DNA from: Periconia sp. R9002 | Taxonomy: Eukaryota > Ascomycota > Dothideomycetes > Pleosporales > Periconiaceae | Length of the DNA: 64,000 nt | Assembly: GCA_023627715.1 (NCBI GenBank) | Contig: JAMAHW010000028.1 | Coordinates: 62,001-126,000, forward strand | Reading direction: 5' to 3' | In this document: piece after piece, positions 48,646 to 59,917 of the stretch | Layout of the letters: each line of letters starts with the position of its first letter | Position numbering within the stretch: the first letter of the stretch is position 1 | The notes under the pieces: generated by a model | Database searches by the model: none | Told to the model about the DNA's origin: nothing | The model's input: the letters and a program-made list of their open reading frames with translations, nothing else | Translations under genes and position numbers: made by a program

Positions 48646-51600
48646 TCAGCCTCCAACCAATAGAGCATCCCAGCCTTCCTCGAAAAAGGTCGGCTTCTTG
48701 CCAACATCGCCGTTTTCCAGATTCAACGGGCGGTACACCTTCATGGCGCCCGTGCCAAGTTTGACCGGCTGGCCCATGATGATGCACTCACTAACGCCGT
48801 CGATGCTGTCGATTTTGCCCTTGGCAGCGGCCTCGAACAAATGATCGGGTGTCTTTTCGAAACTGGCAAGCTGCAGCACCGAGTCCCGCGATCGCTGCAG
48901 CCCGTGTCGCGTGATGCCGTACACCTCGCCCTTGAACGTCATGACATCGGCCAGAAGTTGCATGTGCCGAGGATCGATGTCCATATTGCCCATGACAGAG
49001 CCAATTTCGCGAATGATGGTAGAGCGAGCTGCTTCAATGCCGAGCTCTTGCTTGACCTCCATGACAGAGTTGGATGTTGTTTTGTGGCCTTCAATACCGG
49101 GAGTGGTCATGCAAGCTTTGAGGCCGTAGCCTTCAACGAGAAGCTGGCACTCGTACTCGCCTTGGTCATTGGGCTTGGAGTCTTTCTTGATGATGGCGCG
49201 TTGGCAGTCCGGGAATCCCTTGATGACGACATCGGGAAGAAGCTGCTTCACCTGTTGTACGCGCTCAAAGTATTCCTTCTGGGTCCTGGCACTTTTGGTG
49301 GCGGCACGCTTGGGGTCGTTGGTGGTGTCTGGCACTTCGATACGGATTTTACTTCCATGCACAAGAACGTCGGCTCCGGCTTTACCCCATTTTAGGGGCT
49401 TGTGGGTGAGGATCGCTGCCTTCATTTCATGGGGCGTAACGTCCACAAACAGGCTTCTTATGCTGTCCCAGTCAATGCGCATTTCAATGTATGCGCCGTT
49501 TGGATGCCATACGTCTTCGATATAGGTGATAACGTCTCGAAGGTACGTCTTTTCCACACGTGCCTTGACAATTCTGGCCGCGTCTTCACTGAGCTTGTTT
49601 GAAAGCTCACAGGTGATGACGGGGGTCGAGATGGTGGTGGAAGCATTGATGATTTCTTTGATACGGGGCACACCCTGTGTAATGGACATGCCGGCAACAC
49701 CAGCAAAATGGAAAGTCTTGAGTGTCATTTGAGTGCCCGGTTCACCGATCGACTGGGCTCCAATAGCACCGACAGCATGTCCTGGCTGAACTTCGGAGCG
49801 TTTGTATTTATTCCAGCACTGCTCGAGGAACCGCGACAGTGTGGTTTGCGATATTTTTGCAATGCCATCCACAATGCCGTAATCGTTGGCTTCGTCTGCA
49901 GAGCGTTTTTGTGACCCTTGAGCAGGTAATGATAGGCCGTGCCGCTGAAGAGTATCCTCGAGTAGTTTAGCTTTCTTGAAAAGGAAGTCTTGCACGGTGT
50001 CGATGTAGTCACGAAGAGATTCATGTTCATCGACGGCCATGTCGCTTTTGTCGGAATAGTCAAGTAACGTCACGCCATCGAGCTTGTAACGCGTGAGTTT
50101 TGCGCGTTCCTTGTCCAACCATTGTTGCGTGTATGTACGAATGGCTTCGGGGGAAAGGGTAGCTTCCTCGTTGTCCCAGGTGGTGGTGACGGCGTCCAGA
50201 AAAGTTCGATTGAAATTGACGGGTTGCGCTTTGCCCTCCATGTCCACGGGGTCCAAGTTGTCGACACCGTATGTGAATTGCACCACTGTGCCAGAGGAGT
50301 TTTGAACCGTCTTGTCATACATGGCAGACAGATCCTCCAACGATTTCATCAACCGTCGACTCATGTAGCCCGTTTCTGCAGTCTTGACAGCCGTGTCGAC
50401 GAGACCCTCACGACCACTCATGGCGTGGAAAATGAATTCGCTGGGCGTCAGGCCAGAGAAGAAACTGTTGCTGACGAAACCTTTGGAGGCTGGCTGACGT
50501 GCCGCCTTCGGAAAATGAGGCAACGTTCTGTGCTGGAAGCCATCAGCCACTCGGGCACCGCCAATCATTTGCTGTCCCACGGAGGCAACCATTTGAGAGA
50601 CGTTGATGTCAGATCCCTTGGAACCACAGCGGGCCATGAGCAAGGGAGCATTCCATCGACTGAGTTCATCGAAGCAAATCTTACCAGCGGCTTGGCGGAC
50701 GGCGGACAGAATGCCACCAATGCGATTCTCCATGGTCTGCTCTTCATCACAGCCTGCATCGCGCACCAGCTTCCCGTCCTTGAAATCTCGGATGAGCTTG
50801 TCACACTTGGCATACGCTTCGTCGATGAGCAACTGTTTCCGTTGGTTCAATTTATCGCCCGGAGTGACATCGCTGATGCCCAGAGAGAAGCCTTTGTTGG
50901 TGAGCCAGCGGGCGGAGAGCTTCGCCAGCCTGTTCATGGCTTGCACGGCATGGTCGGGCCCGTAATCTCTCATGATGACGTAGAAGACCGAATCCTTCTT
51001 GCCATCTCCCACCGTCGCCTTGTCCATAGGCCCGCACATGACTTCGGAATTCCGAATCACCAGAAGAGAGTCATCCAGGCTGCCATCTCCAGGGTCGCGA
51101 GGATCGTCTGGCTTTTTGAACTGCTTTCCTGCGGCATCCAGATTGACCAATACCCTGGAACTTTGGTTGGGTCTCATTAGGACGTTAAAAACCTGCTTAC
51201 CTGTCCACATGGCTTGTGGTTTGAGAATAGCTGGCGGAGGTATCTCGATGGGCTCGTACTTGCCGGTGTCGGGGTTGTAGGCGCCCTCGCCTTTAAACAT
51301 GAAGTTGCAAATGTAACAAAACGTTTTGCGATCGAAGAAATTAGTCTTGCTGCTCATGAGGAAAGCGGCAGTAATGAAATCCTGGATAGCGGCGATGATG
51401 GGCGTTCCGTTCTTCGGAGTGGCCAAGTTGTACTTGACTCCCATAAGCTCGGTGGCTTCGGTACGAGCCTCTTCGGTCTGAGGGACGTGTAGATTCATTT
51501 CGTCGCCATCAAAATCGGCATTGTAGGGATTGCAAACACATTCGTTGAGGCGGAATGTCCGCCATGGACGGACTTTGGCACGATGGCTGAGAATACTCAG

Positions 51601-53169
51601 CTTGTGCAGGGACGGTTGCCGGTTGAAGAGGACAATATCACCGTCTTCGAGGTGACGCTCGACGATATCTCCAATCTGCAATTTCTCCGCATGCTCCTTG
51701 AGCCGCGTACCGTTGGGATCCTTGCGCGCAATGACCTGCAGGAGAGTGGTGTAACCGGATGATCGCTTGATGATGTTGTTGGCCCCAGGATATCGGAAGG
51801 GGCCGTGGCGGACCAACCTCTTGAGCTTTTCAATATTGTATCGAGTGACTTTCTCGGGGTACGTGAGGTTTTTGGCGACTCGCTCGGGTACCGCTACCTC
51901 TTCGATGCTAAGATTTGGATCGGGACCAATGACGGTTCGACCTGAAAAGTCGACACGCTTTCCAGAAAGGTTCTGCCGAAAGCGCCCTCCCTTGCCCTTG
52001 AGTCGCTGGCAGAAACCGCGCATGGTCTTCTGCAAGCCTTGCTGCTTCAGGCCAGGAGCATCGCTGTTGATGTACATGGCAATCTGCAGCTGCAAAAAAT
52101 CCCACTGCTCCATGAGAATCTGAAGTGGGTAGCCACGAGCAAGACCCGCCCTGATAATGCTGCTGATCTGGCAGATGTCACCGATTTTGTTGGTGACGTC
52201 GTCCTCGGTGGCTCCCGCTTCTTGCATAACGGAGGGACGAAGGGCGACTGGAGGGACGGGGAGGTACTGCCAGATCAACATCTCGGGACGGGCGTCCTCG
52301 GGGATCATGGAGAGAAGTTCGCAGTCTTCAGGGGAGATCCTCTTGAACAGGTTCAGTACCCGCAACGGATGCATGTCGTCGACGGCTTTTTTGAGATGCT
52401 TGTCTACATCGGGAAGGGCGGCCCTGATCGTGGACAGAGACTTGTCAAATTCGACTTTGCCCGGAGGAGGGCTTTTGTTCTTTGCCGTTGACCGCATGAA
52501 GGCGTCGTACCGATTATGAATGATTTTGAGGGGGTGGCCGGCCACCTTTCTGACCGTGCCGTTCAAGCCTCCACAATAAGGGCAGTCCTTCATTTTGCGG
52601 CAAGCCTCGAGTATGGCTTTGGCGTGTTTGGTCTTCTCCAGCGTGTCCAGGCCAGGGCGGCGCATCCGGTGCAGGTAACGGCGGCGATCATCCTCGGGGA
52701 GCATGACGCGCGAGCAATCCTTGCAGATGCAGTTGAGAATCTCAATGATATGCTTCAGATAGCCGACATGGAAGGCGGGAAGCGCAAGCTTGATGTGACC
52801 AAAGTGGCCATTGCACTTCTCAGGGGCCTCCCCGCAAGTGGCACAAAAGGTGTTCTTCGAGGTAGTGCCCATGCGGGGGTCCATGGGGCCATTGGAGGTG
52901 TGGACGCGTTGATTGCCGGCGTTGGCGGGAGCGAGATCGTAGACATTTCGGTCGGATACCTCGAGGGTGGCCTGGCTGACGACATCGTCGTTGGAGCTTG
53001 AGGAAAGGGGAGTCAGTGGAAGGTGTCAAGTGGCAGAAAAAAAAGAGCAATCTTACAAGATTCCGAATTGGATGTGTTTGATGCGGGCAGGAATCCTGTC
53101 AACGACCTGCTGTTTGGCGTGTTTTTGAAGCTCCAGCTGGGGCGGGGCTGTTACCACCGCCGTCGCCAT
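48646..53169 (-). CDS. RPC1: DNA-directed RNA polymerase III largest subunit (RPC1/RPC160)
   Basis: The largest catalytic subunit of RNA polymerase III, which makes tRNA, 5S rRNA and other small RNAs in the nucleus. Exons on the minus strand are 53169-53057 and 52996-48646, giving 1,487 residues, close to the yeast protein (~1,460). Seen: the N-terminal zinc-binding pattern CATCGEAPEKCNGHFGHIKL (~88), the CxxC pair in DCPYCGG, the active-site NADFDGDEMN (~529-538) that holds the catalytic magnesium, and the trigger-loop region GEPGTQMTLKTFHFAGVAGM (~1124). IKHIQFGI at the end of exon 1 and the C-terminal EVYGITRHGLQRSRDSVLQL fit polymerase III rather than I or II. The 60-base intron has GTAAGA/CAAG ends. 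It is divergent from the FHA gene. Confidence 0.96.
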
Positions 53170-54024
53170 GGTAGAGGTGGAGGGGGTGGTGTTTTTGATT
53201 GAAGCTTCCGATGAGTGTCGATGGGCAAGTGGAATGGTTATGACTGTCTATGGGGAGCTACCGGGGGTCGGAGAAGAAGGGTGCTGTTCATGGTCGAGCG
53301 GGTTCCTTCATAGGTAATTCAGTCGCGAGGGGTGAAGTGCGACGATGGAGATGGGAATGAGTGGGATGGAGGGTGCAAATGGTTTTGCCTCTCGAGTCTC
53401 TCTTGGCTTCAGTCACAAATGTAGAATTTCGAAGTGGGGCACAGCGCTAGGCCGGGAGCAGAGCAGCTAAGGCAGGTGCGGTGGAGCGCGATAAGAGATA
53501 AAGGACGCCCCGCATTCCCCTGTAACTAGGTAGGTAGGTACCTTTGTAGCTAAAGAACTAGTAACTACGTGAAATGTAACTACAAAGGTACATTCATAGA
53601 CAGACAGTACCGAGTTGTTTGGGCGGAGGCTGACACCCTGGGATGGTAGCGACAGTGAGTCTTGGCGACCAGGCAGCAGCTACCACTCCCCTCGACTTCC
53701 ATACAGTCAGTCTTCATCTATGAGCCGCACCCATCTGGTACATCTTGGCCAGCACTCTGTCCATGACCGCTACTCTCTTACTATCTCCAACTGACCACGA
53801 CTCATTTGCCGACCGGGCCGTCTCGTTGCATAGCTACCTAGGTTACACATAGTCCCGACCCAGCCTGCTTCACAAGCTCCCCTCCCCCAGCGAATCGCTG
53901 ACCCCGCTTTCCCGCCTGGCAGTGAGTGAGTGTGTGAGAGAGAGAGCACAAACTCCGCTTCTTCCTCCTTCACCCCAACACCCATCACCCAACTACCATA
54001 CATCACCGACTCGCCTGGCTACAC
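53170..54024. other. Divergent promoter region of RPC1 and the FHA gene
   Basis: No gene seen. It contains a 12-base inverted repeat (53538-53591), TAGG repeats next to it, and a (GA)n-like run at 53934-53945. Confidence 0.55.
53538..53591. repeat. 12-base inverted repeat in divergent promoter
   Basis: GTACCTTTGTAG (53538-53549) and CTACAAAGGTAC (53580-53591) are exact reverse complements around a 30-base spacer. Could be a paired protein-binding site or a small MITE remnant. Confidence 0.5.
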
Positions 54025-56118
54025 ATGACGAGCACACCCGTCATCACCATGCCCGCTGAGCGTACGTTTCATCATCCTGTTTCTCTGTCTCCATCCACAC
54101 GCTCCCCCCCGCCCGCTTCGGCTTCCTCCCTCGCTGACTTGTCTCCAGCCCTCCGCGTTACCCTGCGCTCCTCCGACGGTCATGATGGCCTCGAACGCCA
54201 CCTATCCCTCTTTCCCAACAAACCCTTCACCATCGGCCGCGCTTCCACCAATAGTGCTAAGCCCAACCTGATGACGGCCGCCGATAATGCCTATATTGAC
54301 AGCCCCGTCATCTCTCGCGATCACGCCTTTTTAACCCTCCGCCTCTCCCCTCCTGCAGTTCACATCACCGACAGCGCTTCCATGCATGGAACTATGGTGA
54401 ATGGAGTCAGGCTCAAGCCTCATCGCCCGAGGAAGCTCAACGACGGAGACCTCCTCCAGTTTGGGGCCGATGTCACCCGCAACGAGCGTACGTTTCCATC
54501 CCAACTCTCTCCCTATTTCCAAGCTAACACGGTCATCCCAGAGTATTTCGTTGCACGCCAGTACAAATATCACGCCCCACCTTTGGACACTTTGACTCTC
54601 GACTCCTCGTCTCCTCCACCAGCTGAATCCTACGATTTCAAAGTCCCAGAGGAAAAGTCGGAAGATGACGACTCGGAGGAAGAAGAAGGCATGCCCTCCT
54701 CCTCTTCATCTGCTAGCGATGAAAACGGCCTGAGGATGCCCGTTTCGCCGCGCTCTCGTCTCGGCAGCCAGGCTAATCCCGTACCCATCGAAGACACCGA
54801 GGATGTTCCGACAGAGGTTAACACACATGGCGACAAACACGATCTTGTTCCTATGATCGACCAGGCTCGAGAGGATGATTGTGACTCCTTCAACGACAGA
54901 GGATCTGTGGATGCTCAATACCACGGCTCCCCTTATTCCAGTGAAGTTGGCGCTGATGATGGGTTCTCATACTCTGATCCCTTAGATTCTGAGCTGGATA
55001 ACGGGTCAGACGAAGACGCCAGGACTGATTTTGATGCGGAAGAATCGGAAGATGACGACGACGGAAGAGATGATTTTGATAGTTTTGGTGACCATGAGGA
55101 AAATAGTGAAAACATTGATCCAGCCTGCGGAAATCGGGGGCCGGCCGTGTTCCAAGCCGTCAACGAACACGTCGCTCCCGTGACAAGCACGGCCACCGCA
55201 GCTCGCGCGACTACCCCCTCTTCGACGGCCAAAATGTATGTCTCGAGCTTGGAAACCCGGTCTGTCCACGCGGCATCAAAGGCACCCGAACCCGAAAATT
55301 CACCGCCTAATACTTACAAGATGGGCCCGTTCGCGCCGCCCCAGGGCAACTACCCTTTCGGATGTGTAGATTCCACTCTTCCATACGGTGGAGAGAGCTC
55401 TAGGAGATCGTCTGGCCTTCCAGAATACCTCAGCCCATACATGCCTCGAGACCACATCCCTTTCGAAGCGTCCCCCTACGACCTCCCACCTGCCAATCCC
55501 TATCTGTCTCAACCCGAGCAGCGATACACATTCGACCCATACACCGCTCCCAATTTCCCTTTTGCGCCATCCATACCCGCGTGCACATATCCTAATCCCC
55601 CACCCCCACCTATGGTAAAACCATCTCCATCGCCAGAGCCTGCTTGGGTTTCAGATTCTGCCGGTCCTCCCGGTCCTGCGGCTTCTGCTGGTATTTCTGA
55701 ATTGGTACACCCGGCCGCTCCTCCTAGTCCTCCTCTGGGTTTTCAAAACACAACCGGGGTTGACTCGTCCATTCAACCTGTCCGGCGGACGAAGGTGCCC
55801 ATTTCCGAGATTGTTGAGGATGCTCCGCCCCAGCAACCGCCAACCCCCACTTCTTTGTCCGGGACCTTGAAGCGGAAAGCCGATGAGATGGAAGAAGAAG
55901 ATTCGGCAACCCCCGATGATTCTTCTAGCCCGTCGATCGTCGAGGCTGTTCCGAAGGAATCGTCCGAAACGACACGTGTGCTCACTGTAGACCGACCAAA
56001 GAAGCGCCTACGAACTGCTCTCGGAAACGCTGCAATGATGGCTGCCTATCTTATCCCTAGCACGGCCATTGCAGTCGGAATGCTCACTCAGCTTCCAGAT
56101 GCCTTCTTCCAGGGCTGA
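54025..56118 (+). CDS. FHA-domain protein with hydrophobic C-terminal tail
   Basis: An FHA domain binds phosphothreonine peptides. I place three exons, 54025-54061, 54149-54487 and 54542-56118 (650 residues). The two introns (87 and 54 bases) are multiples of three without stops, so the frame stays open through them, but each has a GTACGT donor and proper acceptor, and removing them joins MPAE/PLRVTLRS and TRNE/QYFVARQYKY cleanly. The FHA core (~15-125) shows FTIGRAS, SPVISRDHAFL, SMHGTMVNGVRL and LNDGDLLQFG. A long acidic Ser/Asp/Glu-rich region, then a Pro-rich region follow. A basic RPKKRLR precedes a ~25-residue hydrophobic end (MMAAYLIPSTAIAVGML), which may be a tail anchor. Its partner is unknown; tail-anchored FHA proteins exist in fungal signalling complexes, but I cannot assign this one. 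Confidence 0.82.
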   Translation: MTSTPVITMPAERTFHHPVSLSPSTRSPPPASASSLADLSPALRVTLRSSDGHDGLERHLSLFPNKPFTIGRASTNSAKPNLMTAADNAYIDSPVISRDHAFLTLRLSPPAVHITDSASMHGTMVNGVRLKPHRPRKLNDGDLLQFGADVTRNERTFPSQLSPYFQANTVIPEYFVARQYKYHAPPLDTLTLDSSSPPPAESYDFKVPEEKSEDDDSEEEEGMPSSSSSASDENGLRMPVSPRSRLGSQANPVPIEDTEDVPTEVNTHGDKHDLVPMIDQAREDDCDSFNDRGSVDAQYHGSPYSSEVGADDGFSYSDPLDSELDNGSDEDARTDFDAEESEDDDDGRDDFDSFGDHEENSENIDPACGNRGPAVFQAVNEHVAPVTSTATAARATTPSSTAKMYVSSLETRSVHAASKAPEPENSPPNTYKMGPFAPPQGNYPFGCVDSTLPYGGESSRRSSGLPEYLSPYMPRDHIPFEASPYDLPPANPYLSQPEQRYTFDPYTAPNFPFAPSIPACTYPNPPPPPMVKPSPSPEPAWVSDSAGPPGPAASAGISELVHPAAPPSPPLGFQNTTGVDSSIQPVRRTKVPISEIVEDAPPQQPPTPTSLSGTLKRKADEMEEEDSATPDDSSSPSIVEAVPKESSETTRVLTVDRPKKRLRTALGNAAMMAAYLIPSTAIAVGMLTQLPDAFFQG

Positions 56119-58888
56119 TCCTTCGACCAAGATCTGCACAGCATTGAAAACGCCACATGACTTGCTGTTGCAACCTGACATTTCCTTTCCTTACAATACA
56201 AGCCGCTCATTCGCGATATTTGGGCGTTTGGGATTTGGGAAGCCTTGAGAGACTCGATCGGGCGTTCAAAGGTATTTTTGGGTGGCACGTCAAGAACACG
56301 TGGAGTCATACATAGTCGCTGTCAAGTGGTGGGATCGCTCTAGTTTTCACTCTCTCCCTCCCTTTCTTTTTCTTTTTTGCTGGTGTGTTGCAGATGGATT
56401 GTTCTTTCTTTCCTTCATCATGATCCCCTCACCCCTCGAGTATCAACAATATATCCCCATGCCTTTTCCCATGTTTCTCGGCTTTATTCTCCTGTCACGG
56501 ACTTTCTCAGTACTTCCCTGAATTCATAATAAATTATCTAAAACATTGTGCCTTGTTTTTGCTTGAAAGAAATATGGTGGTCGTTACGAATGTTCGATGT
56601 GCGTAGAGGAAACATAACGCAATGAACTATGTACCCTGCCTGCGCTCCCCCTCCTCTTCCCATGTCGGTTCTCATCAATGCATTTGGTGAAATAACTTGA
56701 TGAGCGTTTAGTGACAAGGCTGATCTGGGCCGTGTACGTACCGTACCGCTCATGTGTTAGACACATACATGGGTATATCTCCATTTGGATGAAGCTGCAT
56801 TCGTAGAGACCAATATTTTTCATGGCTATACATCCATGCGTGCATGTGAACGCCCATGCAATGGTTTGGTACGTCATGAGAACCAGGTGAGTGAAGAGTG
56901 AGTGAAATTTCCAAATGGTGAATTAGGTAGGATTTTGGAGCGAGGGGAGGATCCACTTTATGTACGGAAGGAGTCTTCCAAGGTTGAGCAGTGGTCACTC
57001 GCTAGAGACGGGTCCATTTGGGCACCGGGAACCAGGAACTGCTTCGTGCCGTGGAAGCGTTATAAGTGCAGTGGTGCTATGACTGGGCGAGAACGAAACA
57101 TATAACTAATCATCGCAGAGGACACTGGGCGAGAATAACTTCACGTAATTGGGCGTACCAAGCGATCTACTATATCAATACTATGACCTCGACCCCTTCC
57201 CTACAAGTATGGGGGGGACAATAACTAGGAATAGGACCCATGCCGATGAGAAACTGGAGAGAACTATAGGTAACGGTTCTGGTTGGTTCCCGCCCGAGTG
57301 TGTAACACTGAGTCTCGGTTCTTCGGTTCTTCTTCGTGCGTCCATAAGCCGCTCGTCCTCCCTTCACCTGTGACCAGCGCTACGTCCTGCCAACAAGAAA
57401 AACGATTGATAGCGATACGGTTGGAGCTGAATCTTGATTGTGAGCCTCTGACGTAGTTCGCATGTGGAGAATATAAGTCTTTGCAGAAGCAAGCTATGGT
57501 GGAAGTGGCAGATGTCGTGCATTACACCCGGCTCGACCTGCCAGGCTGTCATGGCAATTCCGCGCTATTTGGTCCCGTCCTGCCAAACATTTCAACTAAT
57601 ACGTTTAGGATCACGAAGGAGGCGGTCAGCAAATGCAGGTTTTTTCACGTTTCTGTGGGGTTCTTTGGAACACTGAAGTTTCAAAAACCGAGGATGTGGC
57701 GGCGTTTTGAGGTAACGTTCTTGGTCTCTCTAGGGGCTGAGAGAGCCTCAATACTGGTAATATTGCAGAGAACGCACCCAAGTCCGGCACTCGGCAGTAT
57801 CACTTGCTTGCCCGTCTGCAGTGACTTCAACGCTACCGTTTGGTGTTTAATCTCTTAGCTTAGGGGGTCTGGAAAAACTAAATATGAAGGCACAAAATAG
57901 CCCGTCTATAACCTATCTGTCATGTTCTAAAAGCATCAACCCTACAAAACACTACTTCATAAATAAGACGCGATTGGAGAAGTAGACGTATTGAATAGAC
58001 CGATATCAAGTAGCACGACTCTCAATCCCCTCGTTTTCTTCGCTAAATCCGCTATCAATCTCTCCCTCGACCCTCCGACCGAATCATTCAGGCAGCGAAC
58101 AAAATGCCGTGCGCACCTTTCTCTCCCCTGAAGGACGGGTGTCTTATGTCTCAGTACATCGAATTCGAGACATTTTTCCTTACCCTTCATGGGAAAATTC
58201 AGCGTTATCATATGCCCTCATACCCGTCCAAGGCTCCGAAAACACTGTACCGTTCCTGTACATCCCTCCACGACATCACACCGCCAGTGCCAATACCACC
58301 CTGCAGGATCAGGCTGATCATGACGCGCATCTACGTACCGCCATACATGGATATGTGCGTATCATTCGTATGGTTCAGGCTTTGCATCAATGGGTTGAAT
58401 GTTGTGTATCATGATCGAGAGTGCTGAAGAGGAACCAAAATAACTGTGGGAGGTTGGGTTTAATAACGACGGCTGTGTGGCAGCACTGGACAGGCTTTGA
58501 AGCGGGGGAGCGAGGAAGTGGCAAAACGAGATTGACACTTAGTTGACTACATGAAGGAGGGCCTGGTGTGACGTTTGAGAATGACACGACGTTGGCGTGG
58601 AGTGTTTTTGGTTGTTATTTTTCTCTCACGAGTTACTGCTCGTAACACCGTGCCGGAGGATTCTAGCCGGTCTTTGTCTCGGGTGGAAAGGACTCAAGGG
58701 ATTTTAAGAGAGATGATGTTAACGAATGTTTCAGTCGACTTGGTCGTCCTTGAGGGTAAGTCCTGGAGCAAGTATAAACCAAGGAGCAAACGTCCATATA
58801 TCATTATTTCCTTCCTACGACGCTTACGATCTCTTTCCAAGACATCGATTCTTCCTCCCCACCCCGGTCCTCAAACCATATTGATCCA
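56119..58888. other. Intergenic, no confident gene
   Basis: The 3' region of the FHA gene and about 2.7 kb with only short frames that match nothing known. One frame starting near 58578 begins with a signal-peptide-like stretch (RGVFLVVIFLSRVTA), but the rest is basic and low-complexity; I do not call it. Confidence 0.45.
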
Positions 58889-59223
58889 ATGGAAGAAAAC
58901 AACTCACAAAAAATCGTGTCTTCTTCTCACAAAAAAACCATCAACAGCCCAACACCAGCCCTGACGGCACAAACTGCGCTAGGTCCATGTCGAGGAGGCC
59001 ACATCGGGGCGGGAGGAACGATTGCATCAACGTGCCCTGATTGTGCGGGACATGTGTACGTTTAGGTTCCTTCTTCCTCCCCCTTCTCCCCTTCCTCCCA
59101 AAGTCAAATGCTGGATGTGAATATATCAGTAGGCATAGCGATCGCAAACCAGAATGCTCTAGGTGCTTTGGTGCTGGGGTAATTTATGTAGCTTGTCCCT
59201 GCAGCGCGGGTCGTGCGGAATGA
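58889..59223 (+). CDS. Small cysteine-rich protein with two CPxC/zinc-finger-like repeats
   Basis: Two exons, 58889-59055 and 59130-59223, joined by a 74-base intron (GTACGT donor, pyrimidine tract, ATATCAG acceptor) give 86 residues. After a Ser/Thr-rich ~30-residue start come two related motifs: GPCRGGHIGAGGTIASTCPD (continuing CAGH) and ECSRCFGAGVIYVACPCSAG. Both have the C-x-G-x-G...C-P-x-C-x-G layout of DnaJ-type zinc-ribbon repeats, and the splice joins them in frame, which is the main support. Without the splice the first exon reads to a stop at 59065 (58 residues). Small fungal proteins of this type exist; their function is unknown to me. Confidence 0.5.
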
Positions 59224-59917
59224 AGCTTGAGACGGTGTTCTTCTTCTGGGGAAAGGGATAGCCATTTGGTGAAATTCCGTGTATGTGCTCGCTTGTGATA
59301 GTATTGACTGTAGAAAGTCGGAGGGGTTTGGGGTGAAATTGGGCGTTCCAAATCTCATGCAGCGATGGATTCTTTTAGAGATTGCACTGGGTTGTTTCTC
59401 TTTATCCCTCGTTTCCTTTTTTGCCTGCTCGCATTGAGCTCAAGGCTTTGAAGATGCAGAAGGTGAGCGTCTATGAATGAGTGCGGTGGTTTATGTTCTC
59501 AGTTCAACGAAGTTATGAACCATATCTTACTGTTTCCCATCTTTCTCTATTATTGAAGATTTTTGAAGTCTCACACTAGTAGACATTCTGTACGCGCAAC
59601 TCTCAGGGACGGGAATTGTTATCAACTGTCACTTCACCGGACAAGGTGGTAGCTCTTCACACTAGCCTGTTCGGGTTAAGCGGGTGAATCGGCCCGCAAG
59701 CTTGATTTCGCACCTTCCGAAGCGAGCCAAGCATGGATCCCTCTGTATGCATCAGCATCTGCATCTTACCGTGATTGCGGAAACCAGAGACGAGAGCACG
59801 ACATAATTCCCCAATAGAGATCTAACAAATTTCGCCGTTTTCTCCGATCCTTCGCATCCTTGGCAACTGCTTTTTGTTTCCAGATATCCGTTACTTCCTC
59901 TCACATATCACGCGCTG
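59224..59917. other. Intergenic, upstream of amino-acid permease
   Basis: No gene seen. It includes the permease promoter; no TATA box stands out. Confidence 0.5.

Noticed and set aside
50122..51180. 352-codon plus-strand frame
   Set aside because: Antisense to the conserved RNA polymerase III gene; it is a codon-bias shadow.
57481..57858. 125-codon plus-strand frame
   Set aside because: No motif, no homology I recognise, and no convincing neighbouring exon.
58578..58888. Frame beginning with a signal-peptide-like segment
   Set aside because: Beyond the first ~20 residues it is basic and low-complexity, and its end overlaps the better-supported small Cys-rich gene in another frame.
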